Part shown: piece by piece, positions 6,192 to 9,470 of the stretch
Position numbering within the stretch: position 1 is the first letter of the stretch
Layout of the letters: the number at the start of each line of letters is the position of its first letter
Source: an uncultured Selenomonadaceae bacterium
GTDB lineage: Bacteria > Bacillota > Negativicutes > Selenomonadales > Selenomonadaceae
Length of the DNA stretch: 9,470 nucleotides
Assembly (NCBI GenBank): GCA_905236255.1
Contig: CAJOPK010000067.1
Coordinates: forward strand, 1-9,470
Reading direction: 5' to 3'
Translations under genes and position numbers: made by a program
The notes under the pieces: model-generated
Told to the model about the DNA's origin: nothing
Databases searched by the model: none
Seen by the model: the letters and a program-made list of their open reading frames with translations, nothing else

Positions 6192-6764
6192 ATGAACTTG
6201 AAAAAATTTTTGAGCGGAGTGATTGTCGGAACTTTTATTTTCGGCGTATCCGCAGCAGATATTTCGACGGCAAGTGCCGCTTATCTTAATGACAACAGAA
6301 CTGCCGAAGAAATTCAAAAGGACAGACAAAGACGCGAGAATCAAAGAATCAGCGCCCGGAAACAACGTATAGTTGAACGTGCGGAACGCAAAAATGCCTA
6401 TGAGGAAAAACGCAAGAAAGAGGAAGAAGAACGTCAAAAACGCCGTGAAGAAAAGCGCGAACGTGAAAGGTTGGAAAAAGAACGCCGGAACCATCGCCCG
6501 GTAAAATACGATGTTTCGACCGGCTTTACCGTCGAATTGCTTGCAAATGCGACTTCAAATGTTTCCGCGCCCCCGCAGATGAAAAACGGGCAAAATCCGC
6601 CGGAACCTCCCAAAGACAAAGACGGTAACATTCAGGCTCCGCCCGACGGGAAAAATCCCCCGCAAATGAAGGACGGTCAAAAGCCGCCGGAACCTCCCAA
6701 AGACAAAAACGGTAACATTCAGGCTCCGCCCGACGACAAAAATGCCGGGAAAAACAAAAAATAA
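6192..6764 (+). CDS. Secreted charged-helix protein with proline-rich C-terminal repeats
   Basis: I do not recognise a named family for this 190-aa protein. Residues 1-30 are a clear Sec signal peptide: MNLKK, a hydrophobic core (6-22) and a probable cleavage near TASAA-Y (about 29-30). The mature part starts with a very highly charged Arg/Glu/Lys region (about 37-103) of EEKRKKEEEERQKRREEK type, predicted as a single long helix or coiled coil. A short linker (104-126) leads to two near-identical 29-residue repeats (127-155 and 156-184) of the form PPQMK-GQ-PPEPPKDK-GNIQAPPD-KN, then a basic tail. There are no cysteines, so no lipobox and no disulfides. The start is set by AAAGGAGG (6176-6183) 8 nt before the ATG. 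A weak -10-like TATAAC (6155-6160) lies upstream, so it may have its own promoter. An envelope or periplasmic-spanning role is inferred from the signal peptide and rod-like composition. Confidence 0.85.
   Translation: MNLKKFLSGVIVGTFIFGVSAADISTASAAYLNDNRTAEEIQKDRQRRENQRISARKQRIVERAERKNAYEEKRKKEEEERQKRREEKRERERLEKERRNHRPVKYDVSTGFTVELLANATSNVSAPPQMKNGQNPPEPPKDKDGNIQAPPDGKNPPQMKDGQKPPEPPKDKNGNIQAPPDDKNAGKNKK
6570..6743 (+). repeat. Two-copy 87-bp in-frame tandem repeat
   Basis: Copies at 6570-6656 and 6657-6743 are directly adjacent, each encoding 29 residues (PPQMK...DGKN and PPQMK...DDKN). Long stretches are identical at DNA level, for example from CCGGAACCTCCCAAAGACAA onward, with only a handful of differences. 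This points to a recent duplication or ongoing homogenisation. The copy number may vary between strains. Confidence 0.9.
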
Positions 6765-6778
6765 TTTCGACAAATTTT

Positions 6779-6818
6779 ATCCCACGTTTCAAAATGATTT
6801 GAGGCGGGGGATTTTTTT
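6779..6818 (+). terminator. Intrinsic terminator closing the plus-strand run
   Basis: The stem runs ATCCC ... GGGAT, then after one mismatch continues through CG, two G-U pairs and TCAAA/TTTGA to an ATGA loop, and is followed by seven T's (6812-6818). It lies 14 nt past the stop of the repeat protein and 12 nt before the end of the convergent cobD. On the minus strand the hairpin has only a poor U tail, so it is mainly a plus-strand terminator. Confidence 0.82.
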
Positions 6819-6830
6819 CACGCAATCATT

Positions 6831-7772
6831 TCACAAAATCAAAATCAAACACAAAAAAATTATCGTCGCCGTATACATCATGCGAATTGCCGCCGTTATA
6901 TGATAAGGATTCAGCGTAACAATCGGATCTCCCATGTAAGCGCGAAAATGAGGAATTCCGAAATAAGAATTTATTCCTCCCAGTTGAATACGAAGGGCAC
7001 CGGCAACGGTCGCTTCAGCCCAACCGCCGTTCGGACTCGGGTGTTTTGCCGCATCCCGTTTCATAATCTCAAAAGAATTTCGATAATCGTAATTCAGAAC
7101 AAATGCCGAAATTATAAAAATCAGTCCGGTTATTCGCGCCGGAATAAAATTTGCAACGTCATCAAAACGCGCCGCAACTTTTCCAAAATAAAGATATTTT
7201 TCATTTTTGTATCCGAGCATGGAATCCATGGTATTTGCGGCACGATAAACCATAGCGAGCGGAAGTCCGCCGACGGCAAAATAAAAAAGCGGAGAAATTA
7301 TCCCGTCAACGGTATTTTCCGAAATTGTTTCGACCGTCGCCCGAGTAATTTCCGCTTCATTCAAATAATCCGTGTCCCGCCCGACAATCATTCCGACTTC
7401 CCGGCGCGCCCCGACAATATTTTCCGAAATCAAAAGGTTGTAAATTCTTCTGCCGGCTTCCGCAAGTGAACGCGGCGCAATCATAAAACTTAAAATTATC
7501 GATTCGACAAAAATCTTGACAGTCAGGCTGTGAAAGGAATTTACCGCCAAAACCATTGCCAGACCGACGGCGTAAACCGAAAACAAAACAATCGTTACCA
7601 AAAGACCGCCCTTGACGACTTTTGTAATTTCGCCGTCACCGTCACGCCGCAAAATTTTTTCCAAACGCGAAATAAAATTTCCCATTATGACAACCGGATG
7701 AAATTTTCCCGGCGGATCTCCGATAAGCGCGTCAAACAGAAATGCCGCAACCGCCGTTATCATTAAGTTCAT
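6831..7772 (-). CDS. cobD: Adenosylcobinamide-phosphate synthase (CobD/CbiB)
   Basis: This membrane enzyme attaches aminopropanol (or its phosphate) to adenosylcobyric acid, a late step in the adenosylcobalamin nucleotide-loop pathway. The 313-aa length is normal. Conserved blocks appear in order: FDALIGDPPGKFHPVVIMG (13-31), GRDTDYLNEAEITRATVET (131-149) followed by SENTVDGIISPLFY, YRAANTMDSMLGYKNEKY (176-193), RFDDVANFIPARITG (202-216) and HPSPNGGWAEA (244-254). Hydrophobic segments at about 54-80, 88-100, 214-228 and 301-313 fit the multi-span family. The ATG at 7770-7772 is chosen from AAGGGAAG upstream and from family N-termini; a GTG at 7794-7796, overlapping the ligase stop as GTGA, would add 8 residues. 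It is 20 nt downstream of the O-antigen ligase gene and presumably shares its transcript. No other cobalamin gene is in the window. It is often also called cbiB. Confidence 0.95.
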   Translation of the reverse strand: MNLMITAVAAFLFDALIGDPPGKFHPVVIMGNFISRLEKILRRDGDGEITKVVKGGLLVTIVLFSVYAVGLAMVLAVNSFHSLTVKIFVESIILSFMIAPRSLAEAGRRIYNLLISENIVGARREVGMIVGRDTDYLNEAEITRATVETISENTVDGIISPLFYFAVGGLPLAMVYRAANTMDSMLGYKNEKYLYFGKVAARFDDVANFIPARITGLIFIISAFVLNYDYRNSFEIMKRDAAKHPSPNGGWAEATVAGALRIQLGGINSYFGIPHFRAYMGDPIVTLNPYHITAAIRMMYTATIIFLCLILIL

Positions 7773-7792
7773 AAAATCTTCTTCCCTTAATA

Positions 7793-8986
7793 TCACAATT
7801 TTTCCGATTCACACAAAAAACTTCCGACGGCGCAAAGCGCAATCAAAAACCACAAAATTCTCATTCCGACATATCCGTAAAAAGTGTAATCGGTTGTCGA
7901 ATAAATCATAAAAGAAGCCGTCGAAGAGAGTAAGACCATTCCGAAAAAATTTCGCCTTCTCAAGTAACTCCAATAAATTATGTAGCCGAAAGATGCGCAA
8001 TAAGTCACAAACCCGAAAAGTCCGCACTCTCCGAGCATTTGAAAATAATTGCTGTGAGCATGCATCTGAAAAGGTTCGTCGGCTTGCGGCAAAATGTATT
8101 TTTGCTGGTAAAGCGGAGTATAATTTCCCGTTCCCACTCCAAAAATCGGATGATCCGAAAACATATTGAAGGCACTTTGCCACATCAAAAGTCTTTGCGC
8201 TTGCGAATGTTCACGCAAATTTCCCACGCTTGCCAGTCGCGATTGAAAATATTCGTTGTTGTACGAAATGGAAAATATCAAAATCAAAATCAGCGATGCC
8301 CCCAAAAGAGCCTTTTTTAGATTTTCGGAGCAGAAAAACAGAGTCGCAAACATCACAATTCCCAGTGTCACCCAAAGCGCACGCGTCCCCGTCAAAAAAG
8401 CGGCGGCAATGTTAAAGAAAGTAAAAATTGCGTAAAGTCGCCGCAAGTTTTCGTTTTCCGATTTCAATGCGGCAATAAAAATTGCCGGAACAAGCAAAAC
8501 GTATAAAGTTGCGGTCATCATGGGATTGCCGCCCATCGGCATTACCGGGCGCGTCGATTCGTTGAAAAATTGCCAAAATATGTAAAAATCGACAATCAAC
8601 AACGACAGAGCCGATCCGGTCAAAAGATTTTCCAATCTTTTTCGGGAAGGTTTGGCCAGAAAAAATGCCGGTATCAGCAACATATTGTAATTAAACCAAA
8701 AGGAATAATCCGACACCGTTTCCTTAAAATGCCCGCCGTACCAAGCCTCAAAAGTCAGCATCAACACAAACGCAAGCAGAGCCGTCAAAATTCCCCGTAT
8801 TTTTTTTAATTCCGCAAGACAATTCGGATACAAAATTATTCCGATTGTCATAAAAATTATTATTGCGCGGGCGGAATGTCTTACCGGCAATTCCCAAACA
8901 CATGAGCAGACGGTAAAAATCAGCGCCAAAGCGTATATCCAATCGCGTAATCTTTCAACCGTCAAAATCTTGCGTATCCGCTCCAT
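7793..8986 (-). CDS. O-antigen ligase / polymerase-like membrane protein (Wzy_C family)
   Basis: This 397-aa polytopic protein has about 10-12 hydrophobic segments and the features of the Wzy_C (O-antigen ligase) family. These are FLTGTRALWVTLGI (197-210), with the conserved Arg after Thr-Gly-Thr at the start of a helix, then a large extracytoplasmic loop (about 240-312) holding RLLMWQSAFNMFSDHPIFGVG (265-285, with the usual R...W...F...P..G.G pattern) and HAHSNYFQMLGECGLFG (309-325), the conserved H-x-H-S/N motif. Members join or polymerise glycans carried on undecaprenyl diphosphate at the outer face of the inner membrane, typically attaching O-antigen to lipid A-core. Ligase (WaaL) and polymerase (Wzy) cannot be told apart here. 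The ATG at 8984-8986 has only a weak GGGGAACGGGA ribosome site. It sits 20 nt after a family 8 glycosyltransferase, which supports an LPS role. Confidence 0.88.
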   Translation of the reverse strand: MERIRKILTVERLRDWIYALALIFTVCSCVWELPVRHSARAIIIFMTIGIILYPNCLAELKKIRGILTALLAFVLMLTFEAWYGGHFKETVSDYSFWFNYNMLLIPAFFLAKPSRKRLENLLTGSALSLLIVDFYIFWQFFNESTRPVMPMGGNPMMTATLYVLLVPAIFIAALKSENENLRRLYAIFTFFNIAAAFLTGTRALWVTLGIVMFATLFFCSENLKKALLGASLILILIFSISYNNEYFQSRLASVGNLREHSQAQRLLMWQSAFNMFSDHPIFGVGTGNYTPLYQQKYILPQADEPFQMHAHSNYFQMLGECGLFGFVTYCASFGYIIYWSYLRRRNFFGMVLLSSTASFMIYSTTDYTFYGYVGMRILWFLIALCAVGSFLCESEKL

Positions 8987-9006
8987 TTATCCCGTTCCCC
9001 GATCTG

Positions 9007-9470
9007 TCAAAAAAATTTCTCTCGAACGTATTTTAAATAAAATTTCACAGCCCGGCAATACTTTCCTTCCTTCAAAAAAACTTTTCCCATCAGACGATTT
9101 TCCTGATAATTTCGCGGGACGTATTCAAAATATTTCCATAAAGTTACTTCCCGATAATCGTCGTAAATCTTTCTCTGTTCGTGATTGCACCACGGTTGCC
9201 AAGGTTTTAAATCCCCGGCAAAATGTATGAATACCGTATTTTCCGGAAGTTTTTGCACGCCGCCCTTCATAAGAAGAAATTGATTGAATCGAACCGGCAA
9301 AATCTTAATGTCATCATGCGCCGCAACATTCAAAGCATCCTGATCCTGCAACGAAAAATCGCGTTCGTTCAGCAGTTCAATCAATTTTTCGGACAAATTT
9401 TTTTCGTTCCATTTAATCAAGTCAATGTACATTACGCCGGCATTGAAATAATTTTCGTTTTCCGGAATAC
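9007..9470 (-). CDS. Family 8 glycosyltransferase, C-terminal part (partial)
   Basis: The reading frame is open to the window edge and the visible 153 residues are the C-terminal part of a GT8 (LPS glucosyl/galactosyltransferase-type) enzyme. Upstream of the first in-frame ATG (9430-9432) the frame continues with YFNAGV, giving the classical GT8 block YFNAGVMYIDLIKWNE, so that ATG is internal and not the start. Further on are LQDQDALNVAAHD, KILPVRFNQ and FIHFAGDLKPWQPW, the last carrying the His that helps bind the metal in this retaining family. The DxD motif lies outside the window. The final 55 residues form a helical, basic tail (MGKVFLKEGKYCRAVKFYLK), often used for membrane association in LPS glycosyltransferases. 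The donor is probably UDP-glucose or UDP-galactose, the latter available from the galE product. It is the upstream member of the operon with the ligase and cobD. Confidence 0.87.
   Translation of the reverse strand, partial: IPENENYFNAGVMYIDLIKWNEKNLSEKLIELLNERDFSLQDQDALNVAAHDDIKILPVRFNQFLLMKGGVQKLPENTVFIHFAGDLKPWQPWCNHEQRKIYDDYREVTLWKYFEYVPRNYQENRLMGKVFLKEGKYCRAVKFYLKYVREKFF

Noticed and set aside
6570..6743. CRISPR-like repeat
   Set aside because: Only two directly adjacent copies inside a reading frame, with no spacers; it is a coding tandem duplication.
6900..7469. Plus-strand open frame of 189 codons
   Set aside because: It is antisense to cobD, which has all conserved blocks. Its Arg/Asn/Ser-rich translation has no domain and no ribosome site.

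Overview
The window looks like an ordinary chromosomal segment of a Gram-negative-type (LPS-bearing) member of the Firmicutes, most plausibly a selenomonad-like Negativicute. This is inferred from a lipid A acyltransferase, an O-antigen-ligase-like protein and a family 8 LPS-type glycosyltransferase, combined with strong Gram-positive-style Shine-Dalgarno sequences (GGAGG, AAAGGAGG), near-consensus TTGACA/TATAAT promoters and frequent TTG starts. No IS element, integrase, tRNA, rRNA, CRISPR array or phage gene is visible, and no frameshifted or broken gene was found. I do not see a clearly new multigene system.

Layout. The left end (minus strand) holds the N-terminus of a class III aminotransferase running off the window, then a strong terminator, then two small uncharacterised genes reading leftward (243 aa with a DUF5610-like C-terminus, and 156 aa with a short coiled coil). 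The 156-aa gene has a sigma-28-like promoter candidate, and the 243-aa protein carries a short segment resembling the FlgM N-terminal motif, so a motility link is possible but unproven. A 200-bp divergent region separates these from a plus-strand run: a lipid A acyltransferase (apparently starting at a rare ATC codon), galE coupled to it, then a YcdX-like PHP phosphoesterase with its own extended -10 promoter, a fatty-acid CoA ligase with a TTG start, and a secreted, highly charged protein ending in two 29-residue proline-rich repeats. A good intrinsic terminator closes this run.

The right third is a tight minus-strand operon transcribed from beyond the window: family 8 glycosyltransferase (partial), O-antigen ligase/polymerase-like membrane protein, and the cobalamin gene cobD/cbiB, with 20-nt gaps. 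Functionally, lpxL, galE, the glycosyltransferase and the ligase all fit outer-membrane LPS assembly (acyl chains, UDP-galactose supply, core sugar addition, O-antigen joining). The acyl-CoA ligase is fatty-acid metabolism, and cobD (corrin ring aminopropanol attachment) is a metabolic passenger in the LPS operon.
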